From the IMG/VR virus record IMGVR_UViG_3300033182_000487, positions 1 through 64,000 of that record: a stretch of 64,000 nucleotides of DNA; one strand, 5' to 3'. Below are positions 57,677-64,000 of the stretch, in pieces (the stretch's first letter is position 1; every line of letters starts with the position of its first letter). Below the pieces are notes generated by a model. It had not been told where the DNA came from. It saw only the letters and a list, made by a program, of their open reading frames with translations, and ran no database searches. The DNA is from a virus. Position numbers and translations under genes: made by a program.

Positions 57677-59119
57677 ATGGCCCTCGACACGAAGTATCGG
57701 CCCCAGACCTACGGACAGGTGCTGGGTCAGGAGGCCGCTGTGGCCGTCCTGCGGCAGTTCGTTGTCGAGGGCCGTGGATTCCATCAGTCCTACGTCTTCT
57801 GCGGACAGCACGGTTCCGGCAAGACCACCCTGGGGAGGCTCCTCGCCAGGGCCTTGCTGTGCGAGGCTCCCGTTGATGGGGAGCCTTGTGACCAGTGCTC
57901 GTCCTGCACGACCTTCCTGAGCGGCGACGTCCACGAGTGCTTCGTGGAACTGGATGCGGCAACGAAGTCCGGGAAGGCTGATCTCGCTCGCATCCTGGAG
58001 GACATCCAGTACTCCACGGTGTCGGGCAAGCGCCGCATCTACCTGTTCGACGAGTCCCATCGGTTGTCGAAGCAGGCGCTCGACGCCCTGTTGAAGCCGA
58101 TGGAGGACAACGTGCTGGGGTCGGAGGACAAGCGGCTCGTTTGCATCTTCTGCACCACCGAGCCGGACAAGATGGTCAGCACCATCTTCTCTCGCTGCGC
58201 CCCGGCCTTCGTGATCCGCTCCGCACCCCACGCGGAGATCGTGAAGCGGTTGGGGTGGATCTGCGAGCAGGAAGGCATCGAGGCTGACCCCGAGGCACTG
58301 GAACTGATCGTCGAGCAGTCGGAGTCCCACATCCGGGATGCGCTCAAGATGGTCGAGGGCGTGTCGATGCTGGGTGGGGTGACGCGGGAGAACGCGGCCA
58401 CCTACCTCCAGGTGGGGTCCAACGACGGGGTGTTGGACCTTCTGGATGCTCTGGGGTCTGACCTCTCGGCAGCGGTCGAACGCGCCACCAGCCTCTCGCG
58501 AGAGGTGAGCCCAGCCTCCGCTTACGAGCGTCTGGCCGAGGCTGCTATGCTGGCTTACCGGGTCCACCTCGGTGTGGCCGGACGAGTCCCGGCGAAGTGG
58601 GACGCGGAGAAGGTGGAGGTTTTGTCCTCACAGGGGTCTGCATGGTTGAATGTGGCTACTCGTTTCGCCGCACCCCCACACCGACCGACGAGACAGACAC
58701 TGGTGCTGGACGTTGCGACCGCGCACCACTTTTTCGGGGGTCAACTGCATCCACAGGCGGGGGGGATCCCCCTGCCACACCCCCCGCCTTCGGTTCCTAC
58801 GGCTTCCCCGCCCCCGTCCACCAGAGAAACCCGAACACCGTCAACACCTTGTGATCCTCCCGTGGGTAATGTCGGACATGCTTCCACAGACTCCTCAGCA
58901 CACCTCACCTCCTCCAACGTCTGGGTTGACCCCAGAGCGGTTGGTGGTGGTCCGCAGGATCGTGCTGCTCCCACCTCCAACCCAACCGCCCCTACCGGGT
59001 TGCACGTCCTCAATCCGAACGTCTTCCGTGAGTTGGTGCAGCACCACCTGCGGAGGCTGAGGCGTGGACGCACGGGATCAGACAACATGGGTGGTGCTGG
59101 AACTCAGCCATCATGGTGA
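57677..59119 (+). CDS. dnaX: DnaX-like clamp-loader ATPase
   Basis: 480 residues. The AAA+ core starts TKYRPQTYGQVLGQEAA, Walker A GQHGSGKTT (43-51), a zinc site around CDQCSSC (71-77), Walker B LFDESH (124-128) and the sensor FSRCAPAFVI. The collar domain is shortened and followed by a Pro/Ser/Thr-rich C-terminal tail (about 330-440). ATPase subunit of the clamp loader with delta (31138) and delta-prime (32332). It overlaps the NusG-like gene by 56 bases. Confidence 0.9.
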   Translation: MALDTKYRPQTYGQVLGQEAAVAVLRQFVVEGRGFHQSYVFCGQHGSGKTTLGRLLARALLCEAPVDGEPCDQCSSCTTFLSGDVHECFVELDAATKSGKADLARILEDIQYSTVSGKRRIYLFDESHRLSKQALDALLKPMEDNVLGSEDKRLVCIFCTTEPDKMVSTIFSRCAPAFVIRSAPHAEIVKRLGWICEQEGIEADPEALELIVEQSESHIRDALKMVEGVSMLGGVTRENAATYLQVGSNDGVLDLLDALGSDLSAAVERATSLSREVSPASAYERLAEAAMLAYRVHLGVAGRVPAKWDAEKVEVLSSQGSAWLNVATRFAAPPHRPTRQTLVLDVATAHHFFGGQLHPQAGGIPLPHPPPSVPTASPPPSTRETRTPSTPCDPPVGNVGHASTDSSAHLTSSNVWVDPRAVGGGPQDRAAPTSNPTAPTGLHVLNPNVFRELVQHHLRRLRRGRTGSDNMGGAGTQPSW

Positions 59120-59603
59120 GCGAGCCGCCGAGGAGGGGATCCTTGAAGAAATCCTCCGTGATCACGCGGACCTGGACTACGACCACCCGATCTTCATCCC
59201 GTACCTGACCTACACCTACCAGGGGAAGCGGACCCTGCTCTCCGTCATGGAGGGCTACGTCTTCGTGGCGTCTGGCTTCGACGACGCCAGCCGCGACCAC
59301 TTTGCCCGATCCCCCTACATCAAGAAGATCCTCACCCGAGGGGCCAACCACTACTCCCCCTACGAGACCGTATCTCAGGCTTCGGTGGACTCTTTGCGCC
59401 ACCGACTACGCGAACTGATGGCGGTCGAGATCCGGGAGGGGATGGAGGTCCGTATTGTGGATGGGCCACTCAGTGGTATAAGTGGGAGCGTGGTGGGGGT
59501 GTTTGATACACATGCGACCCTCCTCGTAGAGATGCGGTCCATACGCGCCATCCAATATCTTCCGTGCTTCCTCCTACGACCCGTGAGTGACGAGCATGAG
59601 TAA
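59064..59603 (+). CDS. NusG-like transcription factor
   Basis: 179 residues. A GTG start with GGAGG upstream. Residues about 8-92 look like an NGN domain (WVVLELSHHGERAAEEGILE; VMEGYVFVASGF), and 124-150 is a KOW motif (REGMEVRIVDGPLSGISGSV). Phage NusG homologues alter elongation or termination by host RNA polymerase. Directly coupled to a sigma-like gene (ATG within the last codons), which supports a combined transcription-takeover role. Confidence 0.75.
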   Translation: MDARDQTTWVVLELSHHGERAAEEGILEEILRDHADLDYDHPIFIPYLTYTYQGKRTLLSVMEGYVFVASGFDDASRDHFARSPYIKKILTRGANHYSPYETVSQASVDSLRHRLRELMAVEIREGMEVRIVDGPLSGISGSVVGVFDTHATLLVEMRSIRAIQYLPCFLLRPVSDEHE

Positions 59604-60237
59604 CTATTGGTGCAGCCACATTGTCTTAGACCCCTCCGACATCGAGCGCATGTTCTCCAACGAGGACGGCCTCTCCACCTTCCCCGGCTCCACGGAGGAA
59701 CTCTCGGACGAGAGCAAGGCCGAGTTGGAGCAGGTCAAGGGGGTGCTGGACCAGATCCCTCCCCGCGAAGCGGACTTCGTCGAACTCTACTTCTTCCAGC
59801 GCATCCGGCAGACCACCATCGCCTCGCTGTTCAACATCAGCCAGCCAACCGTCTGCTACCGCCTGCAACGAGCCGCAGCCCGGATCCGCTACCTCCTCGA
59901 CATGCCCAAGTACGACCCGTGGTTGATGGAGCAAGACCTCCGGGGCGTCCTCACTGACCCGAAGGACATCCAGATCATGATGGGCATGGTCGCCACGACC
60001 TGCCAGAGCGAGGTCGCGAAGGAACTCGGGGTCACGCAGGGCTTCGTCCGCCATCGGTACTTCCGCACCATCGGACGGCTCCAGAAGATGCGGGGGATGG
60101 AGCAGTACGTCCGGGTCTTTGAGCACGTCGCGGCGAACCTCAACATCCTCAAGGAGACCCACAGGTCGAAGTGGTCGGAGCCTGTGATCTACGTCGTCTC
60201 CGAGCACCCGACAGCGGTCGAAGCACAGCCCGCGTAG
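59596..60237 (+). CDS. Sigma-region-4-like factor
   Basis: 213 residues. Residues 50-100 (VLDQIPPREADFVELYFFQR then a helix-turn-helix QTTIASLFNISQPTVCYRLQR) fit sigma-70 region 4: LPxRE, then HTH. A second HTH-like segment is at 133-160 (SEVAKELGVTQGFVRHRYFRT). Regions 2 and 3 are absent, so it resembles split or late phage sigma factors rather than a full sigma-70. The likely target is one of the promoter-like families in this window. ATG 59596 is used; a GTG nine bases earlier is less likely. Confidence 0.65.
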   Translation: MSNYWCSHIVLDPSDIERMFSNEDGLSTFPGSTEELSDESKAELEQVKGVLDQIPPREADFVELYFFQRIRQTTIASLFNISQPTVCYRLQRAAARIRYLLDMPKYDPWLMEQDLRGVLTDPKDIQIMMGMVATTCQSEVAKELGVTQGFVRHRYFRTIGRLQKMRGMEQYVRVFEHVAANLNILKETHRSKWSEPVIYVVSEHPTAVEAQPA

Positions 60238-60245
60238 GGGTAGGT

Positions 60246-60262
60246 CGGTAGTCGCTCTATTC
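60246..60262 (+). promoter_or_regulatory. Type A promoter-like element
   Basis: CGGTAGTCGCTCTATTC, nine bases after the sigma-like gene's stop codon and 32 bases before the 60294 gene. Confidence 0.6.
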
Positions 60263-60293
60263 CATTTCTCCTGTGAGACTTTGGAGCGAGAGC

Positions 60294-60614
60294 ATGGAAG
60301 ACACGAAGACCGTATCTGTCCGCCGGGTCGCGATGGCGAAGCGGCTTGCGGCGAAGTGGATCCGATCTCACGCAGAGCCCGAGTACCGTCTCACGGTCTA
60401 CCGGGGGTCAGGTCGTGAGTCCCGGAATCTGCCCGGACTGCTGCGGTCGTTCCGTGACGGCAAGATCAAGATCGCCGCGACCGAGCCAGTCCGCGACATG
60501 GGCATCAAGGCGGCCTTCGACCACATCACTGTCTGGTCGAAGGACAGGGAGGGGCTCCAGCGCCTCTCTGATGCCCTCCAGAAGATGGGCTGCGAAACCA
60601 CAGGGGTCTTCTGA
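60294..60614 (+). CDS. Hypothetical basic protein (106 aa)
   Basis: A basic N-terminal helix (VRRVAMAKRLAAKWIRSH) and a mixed C-terminal half. ATG 60294 with GGAG nine bases before. No family recognised. Overlaps the next gene by TGATG. Confidence 0.5.
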   Translation: MEDTKTVSVRRVAMAKRLAAKWIRSHAEPEYRLTVYRGSGRESRNLPGLLRSFRDGKIKIAATEPVRDMGIKAAFDHITVWSKDREGLQRLSDALQKMGCETTGVF

Positions 60615-61042
60615 TGGCAGCGTCCCTCGCCCAGTCTGAGTTCGTCTACAGGTCGGGCACGAGCCCGGACATCTACACGTTCACCATCGTTTCCGATTCC
60701 CAGGGGAACCTGTCGGTGCGGGACATCGAAGACCCCTATGGGTTCGTGATCTCGCCGTACACCCAGATCCCGCAGAGCGTGACCGCCGACATCTCCTCTG
60801 CCATGTCAGCCGTGGAGACTATTTTGGCACTCACATCAGCCGTCAACGGCACCCTGACCTTCACCGCTGAGACATCGAAGTCCGTGACCTTCGCCGAGGC
60901 GTTCGCCGACACCTCGTACCGAGTCCAGACGACCTCCGATGTCTTCGCCCCCTTCCGCATCACAAACAAGACCGTCCTGGGCTTCACCATCCAGGCCGGA
61001 GCCACCATCACCGGGACCGTCGGGTACGACGTCTTCGTGTGA
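60614..61042 (+). CDS. Probable virion fibre or decoration protein (142 aa)
   Basis: Beta-rich, Thr/Ser/Val/Ala sequence (SAVNGTLTFTAETSKSVTFAEAF; ITNKTVLGFTIQAGATITGTVGYDVF). The end resembles the repeating beta strands of tail-fibre or adhesin modules. No family identified. Late by promoter context. Confidence 0.55.
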   Translation: MAASLAQSEFVYRSGTSPDIYTFTIVSDSQGNLSVRDIEDPYGFVISPYTQIPQSVTADISSAMSAVETILALTSAVNGTLTFTAETSKSVTFAEAFADTSYRVQTTSDVFAPFRITNKTVLGFTIQAGATITGTVGYDVFV

Positions 61043-61045
61043 TCA

Positions 61046-61062
61046 CGGTAGCGAGCCTATGC
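61046..61062 (+). promoter_or_regulatory. Type A promoter-like element
   Basis: CGGTAGCGAGCCTATGC, 28 bases before the ATG at 61090. Confidence 0.65.
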
Positions 61063-61089
61063 CCCCGTGGGGGTGACTGGAGATTCACA

Positions 61090-63018
61090 ATGACCACACT
61101 CCCCATCGAGCGTACTGCTTCGACCTTGCGCAAGGTCAAGTCCATCCTTCGTCGGTCGGGCCTTCTGGACAAGGTTGAACTTGGCGGACGAGGCAGCGAT
61201 TGGAACGTCGAGGCTCCCGATGGGACGATCCAAGAGCAGGTTTCCGACGCGCTCCGCAAAGCCGGGATCAACGTCGGCGGCTACCGCACCGGATACGGCG
61301 CATGGGTCTTGAGCGAGTCGTACCAGACCGACGACTACGACTTCAACAACCCGGCGAGCCGCAGCCACTACGCCTCGGATCACCTGCCTGTCGAAACCCG
61401 CACCGCCGCGTCGTTCTTCGACATGTTCTTCAAGGAGAAGAACGTCCCGTACAAGGTCTTCGACGTGACGGACTCGCAGGGGATCACGCACAGCATCCCC
61501 AACGAGGTCGTGATCAACATGATCAAGCAGACCCGTGGCCGCGAGAAGGCGAAGATCGAGGAGACGCTTCGCATGATCGACTTCAAGAACGGGGATGTGA
61601 ACCACTACCTCCAGCACCTCGCTCGCGGTCTGGCCGAGCAGTACAGCGGAACTCTCCGCTTCGCTTCCGAGCAGCAGGCCGAGAAGTTTGAAGCCGAGGC
61701 CGAAGCCGCCGAGGCACAGGCCGAAGCCGACCGCCAGAAGGCCGATGCCTCCCGCTTGAAGGCGGCGGGTCTTGGACCTGTCGCCCAGACCATCCTTGAC
61801 CAGATGGGTGGCAATCGAGTTCTGGCGATGCTTGGGGTCAACCGCCTTGTTGATCTCCGCAACGGCATCGGGATCGGCTGGCCCAACCGCCAGCGGTCGA
61901 AGGGCAACTACGTCGAGATCATGCTCAACGGGAAAGACCTGTACGACATGACCTTCTACAACCTCTCCATGCGGGGGAAGAAGAAGGTCAAGGAGTTCAA
62001 GGATCTCTACAACGACTCGCTGGCCGATACCTTTGAGGGTCAGACGGGGTGGTATCTCCGCATGGCGTCCGACAAGGCCGCTGCTGGTGGCCTCTACGGC
62101 TACACGAAGGGCACCCAGCGGGACGTGGAAGCGTCCATCCGCAAGGCCCAGCGCCGTGCCGCCAGCATCGCCAAGACCCTCTACGCGAAGGACGAGCGGA
62201 GCGTGGACTTCTTGAAGGCCCACGCGAAGCGGGCCAACAGCAAGACCGCTCGCCTGATCCTGGCTGCCATGAAGACCATCGGACCCCGCGTGGCGTCCGA
62301 GACGCTTCCGAGCGAGCGTCATGCCTCGATCTACCACGCCTCTGAGCAGGAGCAGTTGGAGTACGTCGTCGATGCTCTCCGTCTGGCGGGTGAGCAGGGA
62401 CTCCGTGTGGACGGCCTCCCCCGCAAGGGTGCCCTGGCCGCTCAGAGCAAGGGCCTTGCCGACGCCGAGCGCGGCTACCTCTACATCACCCGGAAGGGTC
62501 GGAACGTCCGCATGGCTGCCGAGGAGAAGGTCGCTGGTGGCCTCTACGGCTACCCCACGAAGACCGCCCGTCTCGCACTGGTCGCTTGCTCCGACCTCCG
62601 CGCCTACGTCGGCGAGGTTGCCTACGGGCTGCACAGCCGCCGCACGGCCCGGTACGACCGGATCACCGGCTTCCTCAAGGAGCACGGCAAGACCGCGAAG
62701 TGCGCCTACTCCCGCATGATCCTCGACTGCTACCCCGACGCTCCGGTGTCGAAGCAGGCGAAGGAGGAGTACCCCTGGCCCGAGTGCATCGCTGACCAGG
62801 AGAAGCAGTACGGCAGCAAGGAGACCGCCGAGAAGGTCTGCGGCAAGATCAAGGCTCAGTCGCAGGGCAAGAGCGCAGGGGCCAAGGACTATGGGATCAT
62901 GGGGGGCAAGTTGGCCTCCAGCGAGATGCTCAAGAAGGCGTTCGTTCCTGACTCGGTGGACGGCTGGCTGGAGTGGGAGGACGGCTCCCGTACCGCTGCC
63001 ACCCGACGCCGTGGTTGA
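61090..63018 (+). CDS. Large virion protein with a duplicated GLYGY domain
   Basis: 642 residues. Central helical segment (about 190-220) is Ala/Glu-rich. Two related domains follow, each opened by RMAS/A..K.AGGLYGY (near 335 and 480) and each running through a conserved helical region (RRAASIAKTLYAK / SDLRAYVGEVAYG, then KAHAKRANSKTARLILAAM / LKEHGKTAKCAYSRMILDC). The C-terminus has EEYPWPECIADQEKQYGSKE then VCGKIKAQSQGK, as in other large-phage structural proteins. ATG 61090 follows GGAG. Confidence 0.65.
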   Translation: MTTLPIERTASTLRKVKSILRRSGLLDKVELGGRGSDWNVEAPDGTIQEQVSDALRKAGINVGGYRTGYGAWVLSESYQTDDYDFNNPASRSHYASDHLPVETRTAASFFDMFFKEKNVPYKVFDVTDSQGITHSIPNEVVINMIKQTRGREKAKIEETLRMIDFKNGDVNHYLQHLARGLAEQYSGTLRFASEQQAEKFEAEAEAAEAQAEADRQKADASRLKAAGLGPVAQTILDQMGGNRVLAMLGVNRLVDLRNGIGIGWPNRQRSKGNYVEIMLNGKDLYDMTFYNLSMRGKKKVKEFKDLYNDSLADTFEGQTGWYLRMASDKAAAGGLYGYTKGTQRDVEASIRKAQRRAASIAKTLYAKDERSVDFLKAHAKRANSKTARLILAAMKTIGPRVASETLPSERHASIYHASEQEQLEYVVDALRLAGEQGLRVDGLPRKGALAAQSKGLADAERGYLYITRKGRNVRMAAEEKVAGGLYGYPTKTARLALVACSDLRAYVGEVAYGLHSRRTARYDRITGFLKEHGKTAKCAYSRMILDCYPDAPVSKQAKEEYPWPECIADQEKQYGSKETAEKVCGKIKAQSQGKSAGAKDYGIMGGKLASSEMLKKAFVPDSVDGWLEWEDGSRTAATRRRG

Positions 63019-63107
63019 CAGGAGGGTGAGAAGCGGTCGCTTCCACACTCCCATCCCCACCCCGAAGACATTGACGAATGGAACCCCGTGATCGAGGACG
63101 ACGAGAC

Positions 63108-63938
63108 ATGAGCCAGCACCAGCGCGACAAGCAGGCGTACTTGAACGCCACACCCATGCAGCGGGAAGTGGTGCGTCGGCTCCTGTGCGACGTGCTGGCG
63201 TGTTTGAGAGCGCAGTATCTCTCGTACCAGACCTCGCACTGGCAGGTCGTCGGACAGTCCTTCTACGGCAACCACCTGCTGTTTGAGCGGCTGTACTCGT
63301 CCGTCCTGCTCCAGATCGACTCCCTCGCCGAGAAGTTGGTCGGCTACCTCGGGCGTGACGTCGTTGACCTCTCCGGCCAGTTGGAGAAGATCTGGGAGTA
63401 CACCTCGGTGTGGACGCAGATCGACTGCCACCACAAGCGAGGCATCCGGTCAGAGCAGGACATCCAGGCCGCGCTCCAGCGTGCCTACGACGGGATCAAG
63501 CAGGCCAAGGCGATGACCCTGGGCCTCGACGACTGGATCATGGCCACGGCCAACATCCACGAGGAGAACGAGTACCTCCTCCAGCAGGCGCTGACCCCAG
63601 TGCCCGGACAGAAGCGGGCATCGACCGACGAGGGCTACTTCTACGACGCCCCCGACCACCACGTCGTCCTGGACTTCGCAAAGAGCCGCGCCATCACCAA
63701 CGATGTGGATGTCGCCAAAGACGCTGCCGCCGAAGATCACCTCGACATTCCCGAATCACAGGCTGTCACCGAAGCCGAGGAAGCCCCGCCTCTCCCGACG
63801 GAGATCGCGCAGGAGCCTGGTGGCGCATCCGTTTCCACGCTGAATCAGTACGTCATCACGTCGGAAGACCCCGTGGCTGAGAAGGCTGTCGCCATGAACA
63901 AGGCCCACATGGCCGCATGGCTCAAGGAGTTGACCTGA
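63108..63938 (+). CDS. Dps-like ferritin-fold protein with a C-terminal extension
   Basis: 276 residues. Residues 30-80 (YLSYQTSHWQVVGQSFYGNH then LLFERLY...LQIDSLAEK) match Dps at the intersubunit ferroxidase site: His44, His56, Asp71 and Glu75, with exactly the Dps spacings (12, 15 and 4). The C-terminal 110 residues are an acidic, Ala/Pro-rich extension ending HMAAWLKELT. A Dps domain can bind iron and protect DNA; in a phage it may be in the virion. ATG 63108 is chosen for lack of a better start, with a weak ribosome site. Confidence 0.75.
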   Translation: MSQHQRDKQAYLNATPMQREVVRRLLCDVLACLRAQYLSYQTSHWQVVGQSFYGNHLLFERLYSSVLLQIDSLAEKLVGYLGRDVVDLSGQLEKIWEYTSVWTQIDCHHKRGIRSEQDIQAALQRAYDGIKQAKAMTLGLDDWIMATANIHEENEYLLQQALTPVPGQKRASTDEGYFYDAPDHHVVLDFAKSRAITNDVDVAKDAAAEDHLDIPESQAVTEAEEAPPLPTEIAQEPGGASVSTLNQYVITSEDPVAEKAVAMNKAHMAAWLKELT

Positions 63939-64000
63939 TGCCACCCCGCCCTTCCATGGCCTCCATGGCCGTCTCAGACCGCGCCTTCATGCAGTACCTG
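63938..64000 (+). CDS. Start of a gene running off the right edge
   Basis: Twenty-one codons (MPPRPSMASMAVSDRAFMQYL), in TGATG overlap with the Dps-like gene, so it is coupled to it. Too short to assign. Confidence 0.6.
   Translation, partial: MPPRPSMASMAVSDRAFMQYL

Noticed and set aside
1-64000. CRISPR array, IS element or transposase
   Set aside because: No regularly spaced repeats of CRISPR length and no transposase motif were seen. The mobile elements are inteins and free-standing nucleases.

Overview
The window is a gene-dense, GC-rich stretch that looks like part of a large tailed-bacteriophage genome infecting a high-GC bacterium. Genes are closely packed, often joined by ATGA, GTGA or TGATG stop/start overlaps. 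They include a phage-style replication and recombination set: RecA, RecD2-like helicase, Mre11, a Rad50 split into two genes, RuvC, Cas4-like nuclease, Toprim primase, sliding clamp, DnaX-like, delta-like and delta-prime-like clamp-loader subunits, topoisomerase IB and ribonucleotide reductase. They also include transcription-takeover factors (NusG-like and sigma-like), many small zinc proteins, and probable virion proteins. No terminase, portal or recognisable major capsid gene falls in the window, so it is a fragment of a larger genome and the host is not identified.

Layout. 0-5.7 kb: DNA methylase with a LAGLIDADG intein, topoisomerase IB, small membrane and coiled-coil proteins. 5.7-6.9 kb: about 1.2 kb without a convincing gene, containing GTGATCC repeats, a GGA-rich tract and a run of strong hairpins. 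6.9-14.9 kb: a self-contained island with a CobS/MoxR-like AAA+ ATPase, a SWIM zinc-finger protein, a protein with HEAWH and KOW motifs, a VWA protein with a very acidic linker, and several partners. Its units are preceded by a near-invariant 37-nt element. 15.5-23.3 kb: small zinc proteins, an HNH nuclease and a fractured gene whose two halves carry split-intein pieces around a Vsr-like nuclease. 23.7-34 kb: probable virion genes, then a leftward operon with ribonucleotide reductase (intein at the catalytic cysteine) and clamp-loader subunits. 34-42 kb: a sigma-like regulator and structural genes. 42-60 kb: replication, recombination and transcription genes. 60-64 kb: virion-associated proteins and a Dps-like protein.

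Three promoter-like families separate the modules. Type A (CGGTAG-N5-CTATGC) precedes structural genes, nrd genes and genes carrying a repeated peptide module. Type B (GGGGGGT, exactly 17 nt, GGGTAWG) lies in the replication block. Type C (37 nt, GGTTGGAGC...CCGTAYCTACTACGAG) is confined to the CobS/VWA/SWIM island. A short peptide module, consensus LIRLAATLPVGSPERRAIL, recurs seven times in five genes, once as a stand-alone 31-residue protein. Each of these genes has a type A element nearby or lies directly behind one that does, which suggests a virion-assembly or maturation-protease signal.
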